Numbered from the stretch's first letter, positions 8,813 through 17,616 are shown. The stretch is 64,000 nucleotides of DNA from Streptomyces griseus (GCF_001715295.1 NZ_MDKB01000006.1:235032-299031), one strand, 5' to 3'. Numbers and translations are program-made. Notes: generated by a model from the sequence alone, not told the origin.

Positions 8813-8843
8813 TGCGCCCCGTCCTCGGTGAGGACGGGGCGCA
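8813..8843 (-). terminator. Hairpin terminator downstream of the symporter gene
   Basis: Perfect 14-bp arms beginning TGCGCCCCGTCCTC with a three-base loop, about 75 bp beyond the symporter stop codon. There is no T-tract, which is usual for Streptomyces terminators. Confidence 0.75.
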
Positions 8844-8868
8844 TGGCGCGATCGCCGCCACGGGCCGG

Positions 8869-8906
8869 CCCGCGGTGCACGGCGGGCGCGCGACGACGGC
8901 TACGGC
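8869..8906. repeat. 38-bp intergenic repeat, copy 1
   Basis: This segment matches 36241-36278 at 36 of 38 positions, including an identical 22-bp core TGCACGGCGGGCGCGCGACGAC. Here it lies between 13-bp complementary arms (8862-8874 and 8906-8918), so it could form the loop of a long hairpin just after the symporter stop. No known element was recognised. Confidence 0.7.
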
Positions 8907-8918
8907 GCGGGCCGGCCC

Positions 8919-10274
8919 TCAGGCGGTGACCGGAACGCCCTTCGGTTCCGCGTCGCGCGGGCCGGCCTCGTCGACCGGGGAGGCGGACGCCGAGTTGTAC
9001 GCGTCGTGGTCGAGGATCTTCTCGCGGGCAGCGACGATCACCGGGACCAGCGCCTGGCCCGCCACGTTCGTGGCGGTGCGCATCATGTCCAGGATCGGGT
9101 CGATCGCGAGCAGCAGACCCACACCCTCCAGCGGGAGGCCCAGGGTCGACAGGGTGAGGGTCAGCATGACCGTGGCGCCGGTGAGACCGGCGGTGGCCGC
9201 CGAGCCGATCACCGAGACGAACGCGATCAGGATGTAGTCACCGATGCCCAGCTGGACGTCGAAGATCTGCGCGATGAAGATCGCGGCCAGCGCCGGGTAG
9301 ATCGCGGCGCAGCCATCCATCTTGGTGGTGGCGCCGAACGGGACGGCGAAGGAGGCGTACTCCTTAGGAACGCCGAGACGCTCCGTGACCTGCTGGGTGA
9401 CCGGCATGGTGCCGACCGAGGAACGGGAGACGAAGGCCAGCTGGATCGCGGGCCAGGCGCCCTTGAAGAACTGCAGCGGGCTGACCTTGGCGACCGTGGC
9501 CAGCAGCAGCGGATAGACGCCGAACAGCACCAGGGCGCAGCCGATGTAGACGTCGGCGGTGAACGTGGCGTACTTGCCGATCAGGTCCCAGCCGTAGTCG
9601 GCGATGGCGTAGCCGATGAGACCGACGGTGCCGAGGGGGGCGAGGCGGATGACCCACCACAGGGCCTTCTGGAGGAGCTCCAGGACGGACTCGCTGAGGG
9701 TGAGGATGGGCTTGGCCTTCTCGCCGAGCTGGAGCGCGGCGATACCGGCGACGGCGGCCATGAAGACGATCTGCAGGACGTTCAGCTCGGTGAACGGGGT
9801 GATGACGTCCGTCGGGATGATGCCCGTGAGGAAGTCGAGCCAGGAGCCGGCGTTCTCGGGCTTGGCGCCGTCCTTGGGGGTGAGGCCGGTGCCGGAGCCA
9901 GGGTTGGTGATCAGGCCGATCGCGAGGCCGATGGCGACCGCGATCAACGAGGTGATCATGAACCAGAGCAGGGTGCGGGAGGCCAGCCTGGCGGCGTTGT
10001 TGACCTTGCGCAGGTTGGTGATCGACACCATGATCGCGAAGAAGACGAGCGGTGCGACGGCCAGCTTCAGCAGCTGGACGAAGATGTGGCCGATCTTGTC
10101 GAGCGTGGTGTAGAGCCAGCCGATGTCCTGGCTGCGGGTGAGCCAGCCGAGCAGGACACCGAGGACGAGACCGGCGACGATCTGGGCCCAGAAGGGGACG
10201 CTGGGTATGCGGAAGCCGGAGCCGGACGGCTCACCGGCGCCGCTCGCGGCGGGGGGCGCGGAATTCGCGGACAC
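8919..10274 (-). CDS. Dicarboxylate/amino acid:cation symporter (DAACS family)
   Basis: A 451-residue secondary transporter of the GltP/DctA family, taking up glutamate, aspartate or C4-dicarboxylates with H+ or Na+. It has about eight transmembrane helices. The serine-rich re-entrant loop (AFVSRSSVGTMPVTQQVTER) and the family motif FAVPFGATTKMDGCA (the NMDG-equivalent) are present, as is DPILDMMRTATNVAGQALVP with the substrate-binding Asp/Arg/Thr/Asn residues. The GTG start is chosen because AGGAG is seven bases upstream. The 313-bp region upstream contains a small dyad but no other gene. Substrate choice between dicarboxylate and glutamate is open. Confidence 0.9.
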   Translation of the reverse strand: MSANSAPPAASGAGEPSGSGFRIPSVPFWAQIVAGLVLGVLLGWLTRSQDIGWLYTTLDKIGHIFVQLLKLAVAPLVFFAIMVSITNLRKVNNAARLASRTLLWFMITSLIAVAIGLAIGLITNPGSGTGLTPKDGAKPENAGSWLDFLTGIIPTDVITPFTELNVLQIVFMAAVAGIAALQLGEKAKPILTLSESVLELLQKALWWVIRLAPLGTVGLIGYAIADYGWDLIGKYATFTADVYIGCALVLFGVYPLLLATVAKVSPLQFFKGAWPAIQLAFVSRSSVGTMPVTQQVTERLGVPKEYASFAVPFGATTKMDGCAAIYPALAAIFIAQIFDVQLGIGDYILIAFVSVIGSAATAGLTGATVMLTLTLSTLGLPLEGVGLLLAIDPILDMMRTATNVAGQALVPVIVAAREKILDHDAYNSASASPVDEAGPRDAEPKGVPVTA

Positions 10275-10527
10275 GAACACACTCCTGAGGAGGCGCAACG
10301 GAGCGTACGAGACGTACGGCCGTGCGGTCGGACGGGGACGGGGTGCGGCGCCCGCGCCAGGAGCGGCGCCGCTGCATGATGCCGGTTCAGACGTTGCGGC
10401 AACAGACCGCGGACATACAGCGGCAGAGATCGACATGCAGGCGCGCCACGAGCGGAGGGCTCATGGCGTAGCGGGGGCGCGCTGCAGCGTTCACGTCGAA
10501 TACGTTAACACTTGAACTTTGGGAACC

Positions 10528-10544
10528 TCAAAGCTCCCCTTTGA
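10528..10544. promoter_or_regulatory. Small dyad in the symporter upstream region
   Basis: TCAAAG and CTTTGA flank five bases, with another CTTTG just to the left (10517-10521), giving overlapping dyads about 255 bp upstream of the symporter start. This is a weak operator candidate. Nothing else gene-like is visible between 10275 and 10588. Confidence 0.3.
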
Positions 10545-10588
10545 CCGTGCCCTCCCTCCGCCTTCGCGGTACCGCCCCCGTACACGCC

Positions 10589-10629
10589 GGAACCCCGGCA
10601 CGGGAGCTGATGCTCCGGTACCGGGGTCC
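10589..10629 (-). terminator. Hairpin terminator after the DUF4229 gene
   Basis: GGAACCCCGG... pairs with ...CCGGGGTCC around a TGAT loop, forming an 18-bp near-perfect stem about 45 bp beyond the DUF4229 stop codon. Confidence 0.7.
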
Positions 10630-10670
10630 GGTCCGTACGGCGTACGGGCGTGGGGAAGCGTAGGCGGCGC

Positions 10671-10967
10671 CTACCGGGTGACGCTGTCCTCGCGGGTGCG
10701 GTTGGCCTCGAGCCGGGCCTTGGTGCGGTCGACCGTGGAGATCAGCTGCGCGGACATCTCGTCGCGCTGCCTGCGCAGCAGCACGTAACTGAGCGGCGCG
10801 GAGAGCAGCAGACCCAGCAGGACGACCCAGACCGCGTTGGAGCCGCCGGCTCCGGAAGGCAGCAGGCCGAAGTGGACCGCGACACCGGCGACGAAGAAGC
10901 AACCGACGAAGATCAGCACACGCAGCGCGGTGTACCGGATCGTTGCGCTGGGCTTGGCAGCGGACAC
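10671..10967 (-). CDS. DUF4229 domain-containing membrane protein
   Basis: A 98-residue protein with two hydrophobic segments (TALRVLIFVGCFFVAGVAVH and VWVVLLGLLLSAPLSYVLL), then a charged helix (RRQRDEMSAQLISTVDRTKA) facing the cytoplasm. This is the layout of the actinobacterial DUF4229 family, whose role is unknown. The GTG start is supported by GAGAGAAGG upstream. In many actinobacteria this gene lies near the menaquinone genes, as it does here (mqnE is about 0.8 kb away). No catalytic motif is visible. Confidence 0.8.
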   Translation of the reverse strand: MSAAKPSATIRYTALRVLIFVGCFFVAGVAVHFGLLPSGAGGSNAVWVVLLGLLLSAPLSYVLLRRQRDEMSAQLISTVDRTKARLEANRTREDSVTR

Positions 10968-11053
10968 GGCTGGCCTTCTCTCTACGTCCGACGTTCCTGC
11001 GGTCGTGCAGTCTGCGAATCCTGCCCGACCAGTGAAGCATGCCCCGAATGCGA

Positions 11054-11620
11054 TCAGTTCGCAGGGTTGCTTCCACGGCGCACCGCGCCCTGTCCCCCGA
11101 GGAGCGGGAGCAGCATGATGACGTCGTCGCGGTAGTCGTCCTCGGCCACCCGGATGGCGTCCGGGACGCGGCCGACCTCCTTGTACCCGCAGGACGCGTA
11201 GAAGCGGTCGGCACCGGTGCCCCCGCGGCAGGTGAGCCGGACGGCCTCGATGCCGTCGGCCGCGCGGGCGGCGTCCGCCACGGCCGCCATCAGCTCGCGG
11301 CCGTGGCCCCTGCCCTGCAGGCGCGGGTGGACCATCACGGTGTACACGCCGATCCAGTGGCGCATCAGCTGGTGGGTGTTGCGTGTGAGGAACGCGGTGG
11401 CGGCAACCCTGCCGTCCTCGTCCCGGCCCACCACCAGGGTGGTCCGCCCCTCGGCCATGCCGCACAGATGCCTGACCAGCTCGGGCCGCACTTCTTCCAC
11501 GGTGACGGGCGGGACGAAGCCGACCGCCCCGCCGGCGTTGCTGACATCGGCCCAGAGCGCGGCAATGCCGTCCCGCAACCCCCGGTCGACCGCGGGATCC
11601 ACGTCGAAAGTAAGTGCCAT
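11054..11620 (-). CDS. GNAT-family N-acetyltransferase
   Basis: A 188-residue acetyl-CoA-dependent acyltransferase. The acetyl-CoA pyrophosphate-binding motif A is VMVHPRLQGRGHGRELM (Q/R-x-x-G-x-G/A type). The downstream FYASCGYKEVGRVPDAI is typical of motif B and the C-terminal strand. The N-terminal half (DGIAALWADVSNAGGAVGFV) resembles members that acetylate small amines or antibiotics, but the substrate cannot be assigned. No strong ribosome binding site precedes the ATG, so translation may be leaderless or weak. Confidence 0.82.
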   Translation of the reverse strand: MALTFDVDPAVDRGLRDGIAALWADVSNAGGAVGFVPPVTVEEVRPELVRHLCGMAEGRTTLVVGRDEDGRVAATAFLTRNTHQLMRHWIGVYTVMVHPRLQGRGHGRELMAAVADAARAADGIEAVRLTCRGGTGADRFYASCGYKEVGRVPDAIRVAEDDYRDDVIMLLPLLGGQGAVRRGSNPAN

Positions 11621-11673
11621 GATGGAAGATTAACCCTTACTCCTGCCGGCGTTCGCGCCTGTCCACCACGCGA

Positions 11674-11710
11674 GAAGGCCCCGGCCCGGGGACGGCGGGC
11701 CGGGGCCTTC
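11674..11710. terminator. Hairpin terminator after mqnE
   Basis: Perfect 14-bp arms GAAGGCCCCGGCCC and GGGCCGGGGCCTTC with a nine-base loop, about 55 bp beyond the mqnE stop codon. Confidence 0.8.
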
Positions 11711-11763
11711 GGCGCGGAGCGGGACCTCCGCACCGGGCACGGGCGTGGGGCGGTCCCCGTGCG

Positions 11764-12927
11764 TCAGACGCGCATCGGCTGCGGCGACTCGCGCCGCCCC
11801 TCGTCCGGGCCCGGGTACTCACGGAGGATCTCGTACCGGGTGTTGCGCTCGACGGGACGGAAGCCGGCGTCCCGGATCAGTTCCAGCAGGTCCTCACGGC
11901 CGAGCTTGTTCGGCGTGCCGTAGTCGTCCGCGTCGTGCGTGATCTTGTACTCGACGACCGACCCGTCCATGTCGTCCGCACCGTGCTGGAGGGCGAGCTG
12001 GGCGGTCTGCACCCCGTGCATCACCCAGAAGACCTTGACGTGCGGGACGTTGTCGAACAGCAGCCGGGAGACCGCGAAGGTCTTCAGCGCCTCGGCGCCG
12101 GTCGCCATCGTCGTGCGCGCCTGGAGCGTGTTGCGGACCTTGCCGTCCTTCATGTCCACGAAGTCGTGCTGGTAGCGCAGCGGGATGAAGACCTGGAAGC
12201 CGCCGGTCTCGTCCTGCATCTCCCGCAGCCGCAGCACGTGGTCGACGCGGTGACGGGGCTCCTCGATGTGCCCGTACAGCATCGTCGCCGGGGTCTTGAG
12301 ACCCTTCTCGTGCGCGAGGCGGTGGATGCGCGACCAGTCCTCCCAGTGGGTGTTGTGGTCGACGATGTGCTGGCGGACCTCCCAGTCGAAGATCTCCGCC
12401 CCGCCGCCGGTGAGCGACTCCAGACCGGCCTCGATCAGCTCGTCGAGGATCTCGGACGCCGACAGCCCCGAGATCGTCTCGAAGTGGTGGATCTCCGTCG
12501 CGGTGAACGCCTTGAGCGCCACCTCGGGAAGGGCCTCCTTCAGCGCGCTGAGCGAGCGGGGGTAGTAGCGCCAGGGAAGGGTGGGGTGGAGGCCGTTGAC
12601 GATGTGCAGCTCGGTGAGGTTCTCGCCCTGCATCGCCTTGGCGAGGCGGACGGCCTCCTCGATGCGCATCGTGTACGCGTCCTTCTCGCCCGGCTTGCGC
12701 TGGAACGAGCAGTAGGCGCAGGACGCGGTGCACACGTTGGTCATGTTGAGGTGGCGGTTGACGTTGAAGTGGACGACGTCGCCGTTCTTCCTCGTACGCA
12801 CCTCGTGCGCCAGACCGCCGAGCCACGCCAGGTCGTCGGACTCGTAGAGCGCGATCCCGTCCTCGCGGGTCAGCCGCTCGCCGGCCCGGACCTTCTCCTC
12901 CAGCTCGCGCTTGAGTCCCGCGTCCAC
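11764..12927 (-). CDS. mqnE: Aminofutalosine synthase (radical SAM)
   Basis: A 387-residue radical SAM enzyme that joins SAM-derived adenosyl radical and 3-[(1-carboxyvinyl)oxy]benzoate to make aminofutalosine, an early step of the futalosine route to menaquinone. The 4Fe-4S motif C-x3-C-x2-C is in CTASCAYCSF. MRIEEAVRLAKAMQ and HIVNGLHPTLPWRYY follow, and the C-terminal region (HGADDMDGSVVEYKITHDAD) is typical of MqnE. It is separated from the UbiX/UbiA/UbiD genes by an Lrp regulator and small genes, the same neighbourhood as in other Streptomyces. Only the start is mildly uncertain. Confidence 0.95.
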   Translation of the reverse strand: MDAGLKRELEEKVRAGERLTREDGIALYESDDLAWLGGLAHEVRTRKNGDVVHFNVNRHLNMTNVCTASCAYCSFQRKPGEKDAYTMRIEEAVRLAKAMQGENLTELHIVNGLHPTLPWRYYPRSLSALKEALPEVALKAFTATEIHHFETISGLSASEILDELIEAGLESLTGGGAEIFDWEVRQHIVDHNTHWEDWSRIHRLAHEKGLKTPATMLYGHIEEPRHRVDHVLRLREMQDETGGFQVFIPLRYQHDFVDMKDGKVRNTLQARTTMATGAEALKTFAVSRLLFDNVPHVKVFWVMHGVQTAQLALQHGADDMDGSVVEYKITHDADDYGTPNKLGREDLLELIRDAGFRPVERNTRYEILREYPGPDEGRRESPQPMRV

Positions 12928-13010
12928 CAGTGGCCTCCCATACCTCTACGTAACAGACTTCGGCCCACCGTACTCCTCCGCCTTCCCGCCGGAGGCACCA
13001 GCGTCCGGCG

Positions 13011-13466
13011 TCAGGACTCGCCCGGGAGTTCCCCGACCCGGTTCTCCCACTTGGTCGACAGCACGATCGTGGTGCGGGTCCGCGAGACGCCCTTCGTCCC
13101 GCTCAGTCTGCGGATCGTCCTCTCCAGGCCGTCCACGTCACCGACCCGCACCTTGAGCATGTAGGAGTCGTCGCCCGCGATGAACCAGCAGTCCTCGATC
13201 TCGGCGAGGTCCTTCAGCCGGTGCGCGACGTCCTCGTGGTCGGCCGCGTCGGACAGGGAGATCCCGATCAGCGCGGTGACCCCCAGCCCGAGCGACGCGG
13301 AGTCGACGGTGGCGCGGTAGCCGGTGATGACACCGGCGGTTTCCAGCCGGTTGATGCGATCGGTGACGCTGGGGCCGGAGAGCCCGACGAGCCGCCCCAG
13401 CTCGGCGTACGAGGCCCTGCCGTTCTCTCTGAGGGCCTGGATGAGCTGCCTGTCCACCGCGTCCAT
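13011..13466 (-). CDS. Lrp/AsnC family transcriptional regulator
   Basis: About 151 residues. An N-terminal winged helix-turn-helix (MDAVDRQLIQALRENGRASY then AELGRLVGLSGPSVTDRINR) precedes a RAM ligand-binding domain (GVTALIGISLSDAADHEDVA and so on). Such proteins form octamers that respond to amino acids. The ATG at 13466 is preferred because GGAAGG lies ten bases upstream; an upstream ATG at 13484 has no such site. It is divergent from a 46-residue basic protein gene, so the 134-bp gap between them probably holds both promoters. Targets are unknown; neighbouring menaquinone genes are possible. Confidence 0.88.
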   Translation of the reverse strand: MDAVDRQLIQALRENGRASYAELGRLVGLSGPSVTDRINRLETAGVITGYRATVDSASLGLGVTALIGISLSDAADHEDVAHRLKDLAEIEDCWFIAGDDSYMLKVRVGDVDGLERTIRRLSGTKGVSRTRTTIVLSTKWENRVGELPGES

Positions 13467-13600
13467 ATGACTGAAACCTTCCATTGTTCAGCAGTACCGC
13501 GAGTTTACGTGTAGAATCTAAGGCACAACAGGGTCCAGGCCCTATAAATCTTCCAGATCATCCAAGAAACGCTTTCGAATCTTCAGGAGTGAACGACACC

Positions 13601-13741
13601 GTGTACTCGATCGAGATGGCCTACGCCCGAATGCGCGAGCTGCAGGACCTGGCCAACCGCTCGCGTGCCCACGAGCCCGCCGCCGCCCACCGCGTCGACC
13701 GGACCCGGACCCGCGCCCGCCGCGCGGCCAAGAAGCGCTGA
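13601..13741 (+). CDS. Small basic hypothetical protein, 46 residues
   Basis: Reads GTG-initiated MYSIEMAYARMRELQDLANR and ends DRTRTRARRAAKKR: an amphipathic helix followed by an Arg/Lys-rich tail that could bind nucleic acid or membranes. AGGAG occurs 11 bases before the GTG. Reading frame, GC3 bias and a stop only 10 bp before the convergent UbiX gene support a real gene. Small basic proteins of this kind recur in Streptomyces; no function is known. Confidence 0.6.
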   Translation: MYSIEMAYARMRELQDLANRSRAHEPAAAHRVDRTRTRARRAAKKR

Positions 13742-13751
13742 CCCCACCGGT

Positions 13752-14417
13752 TCAGTCGCGGGAGCCGCCACCGAGCTCCCCCTCCCACCGGCGGTACAGC
13801 TGGTGCGGCACGCCTGCCGCGTCCAGCACCCGCCCGGCGACGAAGTCCACCAGATCCTGGATGTGCTTCGCCCCCGCGTAGAACGCCGGAGAGGCGGGCA
13901 GCACCACGGCGCCCGCCTCGTCGAGCGCCACCATCTGCTTGAGTGTCGAGCCGCTCAGCGGCGTCTCGCGCACCGCGACGACCAGCGTCCGCCGCTCCTT
14001 GAGCGTCACGCTCGCCGCCCGCTGCAGCAGGTCCTTCGAGAGTCCGAGCGCCACCCCGGCGACGCAGGCCGTGGACGCCGGGACGATCAGCATCCCCTTG
14101 GCCGGGTACGACCCCGAGGACGGCCCGGCCGCCAGGTCACCCGCCGCCCAGTGCCGCACGTCACGGACGTCCGGCCGGAAGGTGTCCGGCTTCCCGTCCG
14201 CGCCCCGGGCCAGCCAGCTCCCCAGGTCCTCCCGCCAGTGGGCGTCGCGGAACGGGATGCCCGTCTCGTCCAGCAGGGTGAGCCGTGAGGCACGGCTCAC
14301 CACCAGGTCCACGCTCTCCCCCGCGGCCAGCAGTCCTCGCAGGACAGAGGCCGCGAAGGGGGTACCCGATGCGCCCGACACCCCGACAATCCAAGGCCTG
14401 CGCCGCTGCTGAGTCAC
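13752..14417 (-). CDS. ubiX: UbiX-family flavin prenyltransferase
   Basis: A 221-residue member of the UbiX/Pad1 family, which prenylates FMN to make the prFMN cofactor needed by UbiD-type decarboxylases. The N-terminal FMN-binding GVSGASGTPFAASVLRGLL, the loop PASTACVAGVALGLSKDLLQ and the late motif RRTLVVAVRETPLS are all present. The GTG start follows AGGAC. A UbiD-like gene is 1.7 kb away on the same strand, and both belong to the late menaquinone pathway in Streptomyces. A length of about 220 residues is normal. Confidence 0.92.
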   Translation of the reverse strand: MTQQRRRPWIVGVSGASGTPFAASVLRGLLAAGESVDLVVSRASRLTLLDETGIPFRDAHWREDLGSWLARGADGKPDTFRPDVRDVRHWAAGDLAAGPSSGSYPAKGMLIVPASTACVAGVALGLSKDLLQRAASVTLKERRTLVVAVRETPLSGSTLKQMVALDEAGAVVLPASPAFYAGAKHIQDLVDFVAGRVLDAAGVPHQLYRRWEGELGGGSRD

Positions 14418-14529
14418 TGAAGTCCTGGATTCCACACGTCCGAGCCTAGCCGCCGTCCGGCTCCAGGAACCGAGGCAGGGCTCCGTACGTTGCAACGGAC
14501 AGGAGAACAGTCATGAGCAGGGGGTGAGC

Positions 14530-15135
14530 ATGCCGGAGCCACGCACCGGGGCCACCGCACGCGCCGTCACGGCCGGAGCGGTCATGCTCGCCTGGATCGC
14601 GCTGCTGTGGGTCCTGGAAGGCGTGGACGCGCTGACCGGCCACTCCCTGGACACCTACGGCATCAGTCCGCGCGAACCGGCCGAGCTGGCCGACATAGTG
14701 CCCTCCGCGTTCCTGCACGACGGCTGGCAGCACGTCGCCTCCAACAGCGTCCCGCTGCTGGTCCTCGGCTTCATCGCCGCGCTCGCCGGGATACGCAGAC
14801 TGGCCGGCGTCGTGCTCGTGGTCGTCGTGACCGGCGGCCTCGGCGTCTGGCTGACGGCCCCGCCGAACACGATCACGCTGGGCGCGTCCGGTGTCGTCTT
14901 CGGGCTCTTCGGCTACCTGCTGGTCCGGGGCTTCGTGGACCGGCGCCCGCTCGACATCGTGGTCGGCGTGATCATCGCCGGGGTCTACGGCTCGCTGCTC
15001 TGGGGCGTGCTGCCGACCGACTCCGGCATCAGCTGGCAGGGCCACCTCTTCGGGCTCATCGGCGGGGTCGTGTCCGCGTTCGCCTTCCGCCGCCCCCGCC
15101 GCATCCAGCGGCCTGAGGGGTACCTCACGGCCTGA
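14530..15135 (+). CDS. Rhomboid-family intramembrane serine protease
   Basis: A 201-residue membrane protein with about six hydrophobic helices. The catalytic serine is in the GASG motif (TITLGASGVVFGLFGY). The catalytic histidine is in WQGHLFGLIGG of the last helix. HVASNSVPLLVLG supplies the conserved H-x3-N that stabilises the oxyanion, so the active site is complete. The ATG with AGGGGG upstream is preferred over a GTG six bases earlier. The gene sits inverted among the menaquinone genes; substrates are unknown. Confidence 0.88.
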   Translation: MPEPRTGATARAVTAGAVMLAWIALLWVLEGVDALTGHSLDTYGISPREPAELADIVPSAFLHDGWQHVASNSVPLLVLGFIAALAGIRRLAGVVLVVVVTGGLGVWLTAPPNTITLGASGVVFGLFGYLLVRGFVDRRPLDIVVGVIIAGVYGSLLWGVLPTDSGISWQGHLFGLIGGVVSAFAFRRPRRIQRPEGYLTA

Positions 15136-15137
15136 GC

Positions 15138-15153
15138 CCCGCCGCCCGGCGGG
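15138..15153. terminator. Short hairpin between convergent rhomboid and prenyltransferase genes
   Basis: CCCGCCG and CGGCGGG with a two-base gap lie three bases past the rhomboid stop codon and 11 bases before the convergent prenyltransferase stop. The stem is short and the terminator assignment tentative. Confidence 0.4.
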
Positions 15154-15163
15154 TGGCCGGCCG

Positions 15164-16072
15164 TCACGGGGTGAGGCCGCGCACCAGCAGGTCCAGCAGC
15201 GCACAGGCGAACAGGGCGATGCCGATGAAGCCGTTGACCGAGAAGAACGCCCGGTTCAGCCGGGACAGATCGTGCGGCCGCACCACCCGGTGCTCGTACA
15301 CGAAGGCCACGGCGACGATCACCATGCCGACCCAGTAGAAAAGTTCCGCGCCCGTCGCCAGGCCGAACCAGACGAGCAGACCGGTCGTCACCGCGTGGCA
15401 CACCCGGGCGCCCCAGAGCGCGGCCGGGATCCCGAAGCGTGCGGGGAAGGAGAGCACGCCGTGCGCCCGATCGGCCTGCACGTCCTGGCAGGCGAAGATC
15501 AGGTCGAAGCCGCCGATCCAGATGCCGACGGCCAGCCCCAGGATCACCGCGTCCCACGACCAGCTCCCGGTGACCGCCAGCCAGGCGCCGACCGGCCCCA
15601 TGGCCTGGGCCAGTCCGAGGATCGCGTGCGGGAAGTTCGTGAACCGCTTGCCGTACGGGTAGACGACCATGGGGACGACGGCGACCGGGGCCAGAGCCAG
15701 GCAGAGCGGGTTGAGCAGGGCCGCCGCTCCGAGGAAGACGACGACGGCGACGATCGCGCCCGTCCACGCCGACTTCACCGTGACCGCGCCGGTCACCAGC
15801 TCGCGTCCCGCGGTCCGCGGGTTACGGGCGTCGATCTCCCGGTCGATGATCCGGTTGGCGGCCATGGCGAAGGTCCGCAGTCCGACCATCGCCACCGTCA
15901 CGAGCAGCAGCGTGCCCCAGTGGATCTCCTTGTCCAGCCGGAACATCGCGGTGAGCGCGGCGATGTACGCGAAGGGCAGGGCGAAGACCGAGTGCTCGAT
16001 CATCACCAGCCGCAGGAACGCCCGCGGCGTGCTGCGCGGCTGCGGCACGGCGGCGGAGGCGGAAGCGCTCAC
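15164..16072 (-). CDS. mqnP: UbiA-like polyprenyltransferase of menaquinone synthesis (MqnP)
   Basis: A 302-residue membrane prenyltransferase with about eight helices, expected to attach the polyprenyl chain to the naphthoate intermediate. The first aspartate-rich motif is NRIIDREIDARNPRTAGR (N-x3-D-x3-D) and the second lies in DLIFACQDVQADRAHG. The GTG start overlaps the UbiD-like stop (GTGA), so the two are translationally coupled. Together with the UbiX and UbiD homologues it corresponds to the decarboxylation and prenylation steps proposed for the futalosine pathway. Confidence 0.92.
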   Translation of the reverse strand: MSASASAAVPQPRSTPRAFLRLVMIEHSVFALPFAYIAALTAMFRLDKEIHWGTLLLVTVAMVGLRTFAMAANRIIDREIDARNPRTAGRELVTGAVTVKSAWTGAIVAVVVFLGAAALLNPLCLALAPVAVVPMVVYPYGKRFTNFPHAILGLAQAMGPVGAWLAVTGSWSWDAVILGLAVGIWIGGFDLIFACQDVQADRAHGVLSFPARFGIPAALWGARVCHAVTTGLLVWFGLATGAELFYWVGMVIVAVAFVYEHRVVRPHDLSRLNRAFFSVNGFIGIALFACALLDLLVRGLTP

Positions 16073-17526
16073 AGTCCGTACTCCTTCCAGCGGCGGTCGA
16101 CCTTCGCCGCCGTATCCGGGTCCGACTCGACCATGGCCGGCCAGCCGCCGTCCCGGGTGTATCCCTCCTCGGGCCACTTGCGGGTGGCGTCGATGCCCGC
16201 CTTGCCGCCCCAGAACTGCTGGTAGGAGGCGTGGTCGAGATGGTCGACCGGGCCCTCGACGACCGTGAGGTCGCGGGCGTAGTCGGTGTTGCCGAGCGCA
16301 CGCCAGGAGACCTCGTGCAGGTCATGGACGTCGCAGTCGGAGTCCACGACCACGATCAGCTTGGTCAGCGACATCATGTGCGCGCCCCAGACCGCGCTCA
16401 TCACCTTCTGGGCGTGCTTGGGGTACTTCTTGTCGATGGAGACGATCGCGCAGTTGTGGAAGCCGCCCGACTCCGGAAGGTGGTAGTCCACGATGTCCGG
16501 CACGATCACCTTCAGGAGCGGCAGGAAGAACCGCTCGGTGGCCCGCCCCAGCGGTCCGTCCTCGGTCGGGGGCCGGCCCACGACGATCGACTGCAGCAGC
16601 GGCCGCCTGCGCATGGTGACGCAGTCGATCTTCAGGGCGGGGAACGGTTCCTGCGGTGTGTAGAAGCCGGTGTGGTCGCCGAAAGGCCCCTCGGGCAGCA
16701 TCTCCCCCGGCTCCAGCCACCCCTCGATGACGACCTCCGCCTGGGCGGGGACCTGGAGGGGGACGGTCTTGCAGTCGACCATCTCGATCCGCTTGCCCTG
16801 GATGAAGCCGGCGAAGAGGTACTCGTCGATGTCCCCGGGCAGCGGCGCCGTGGAGGCGTACGTCACGGCCGGCGGCGCCCCGAACGCGATGGCCACGGGC
16901 AGCCGTTCACCGCGCCTGGCGGCGACCTGGTAGTGGTTGCGGCTGTCCTTGTGGATCTGCCAGTGCATCCCGATGGTGCGTTTGTCGTGGCGCTGGAGCC
17001 GGTAGAGCCCCAGGTTGCGCACGCCGGTCTCGGGGTCCTTGGTGTGCGTGAGGCCGAGGTTGAAGAAGGAGCCGCCGTCCTCGGGCCAGGTGAAGAGCGC
17101 GGGGAGCCGGTCCAGGTCGACGTCCTCGCCGGTGAGGACGACCTCCTGGACGGGGGCGTTGTCGGACTTCACCTTCTTCGGCGGCACATGGGCCATCGAG
17201 CCGAGCTTGCCGAACGCCTCCCGTACCCCCACGAAGCCGTGCGGCAGTTCGGGTTTGAGCAGTCCGCCGATCTTGTCGCCGATGTCCGCGTAGGACTTCA
17301 GGCCGAGAGCCTTGAGCAGTCGGCGGTCCGTCCCGAAGACGTTCATGGCCAAGGGCATGGACGACCCCTTGACGTTCTCGAAGAGCAGCGCCGGGCCACC
17401 CGCCTTGTTGACGCGGTCGACGATCTCGCCGACCTCCAGATGCGGGTCGACCTCGGCCTTGATGCGCTTGAGATCGCCCTCGCGCTCCAGGGCCCGGAGC
17501 AGGGAGCGAAGATCGTCGTAAGCCAT
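16069..17526 (-). CDS. mqnL: UbiD-family menaquinone biosynthesis decarboxylase (MqnL)
   Basis: A 485-residue prFMN-dependent decarboxylase. It begins MAYDDLRSLLRALEREGDLK and contains family landmarks: PALLFENVKG near the N-terminus, the prFMN-contacting NLGLYRLQRHDKRTIGMHWQ region, the EGPFGDHTGFYTP loop with conserved glutamate, and SDCDVHDLHEVSWRALGNTD toward the C-terminus. It should remove the carboxylate of the naphthoate intermediate. It is the first gene of a two-gene unit with mqnP (4-bp overlap). The gene symbol follows the proposed Streptomyces futalosine-pathway naming. Confidence 0.92.
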   Translation of the reverse strand: MAYDDLRSLLRALEREGDLKRIKAEVDPHLEVGEIVDRVNKAGGPALLFENVKGSSMPLAMNVFGTDRRLLKALGLKSYADIGDKIGGLLKPELPHGFVGVREAFGKLGSMAHVPPKKVKSDNAPVQEVVLTGEDVDLDRLPALFTWPEDGGSFFNLGLTHTKDPETGVRNLGLYRLQRHDKRTIGMHWQIHKDSRNHYQVAARRGERLPVAIAFGAPPAVTYASTAPLPGDIDEYLFAGFIQGKRIEMVDCKTVPLQVPAQAEVVIEGWLEPGEMLPEGPFGDHTGFYTPQEPFPALKIDCVTMRRRPLLQSIVVGRPPTEDGPLGRATERFFLPLLKVIVPDIVDYHLPESGGFHNCAIVSIDKKYPKHAQKVMSAVWGAHMMSLTKLIVVVDSDCDVHDLHEVSWRALGNTDYARDLTVVEGPVDHLDHASYQQFWGGKAGIDATRKWPEEGYTRDGGWPAMVESDPDTAAKVDRRWKEYGL

Positions 17527-17616
17527 GCTGTCCAGTATCGGCCACCCGCTACCCTGGGCCCGTCACCGGGGCGGGACAGTGCGCCCCCTCACCTCATCTC
17601 GGGGGATCCTTCCACC

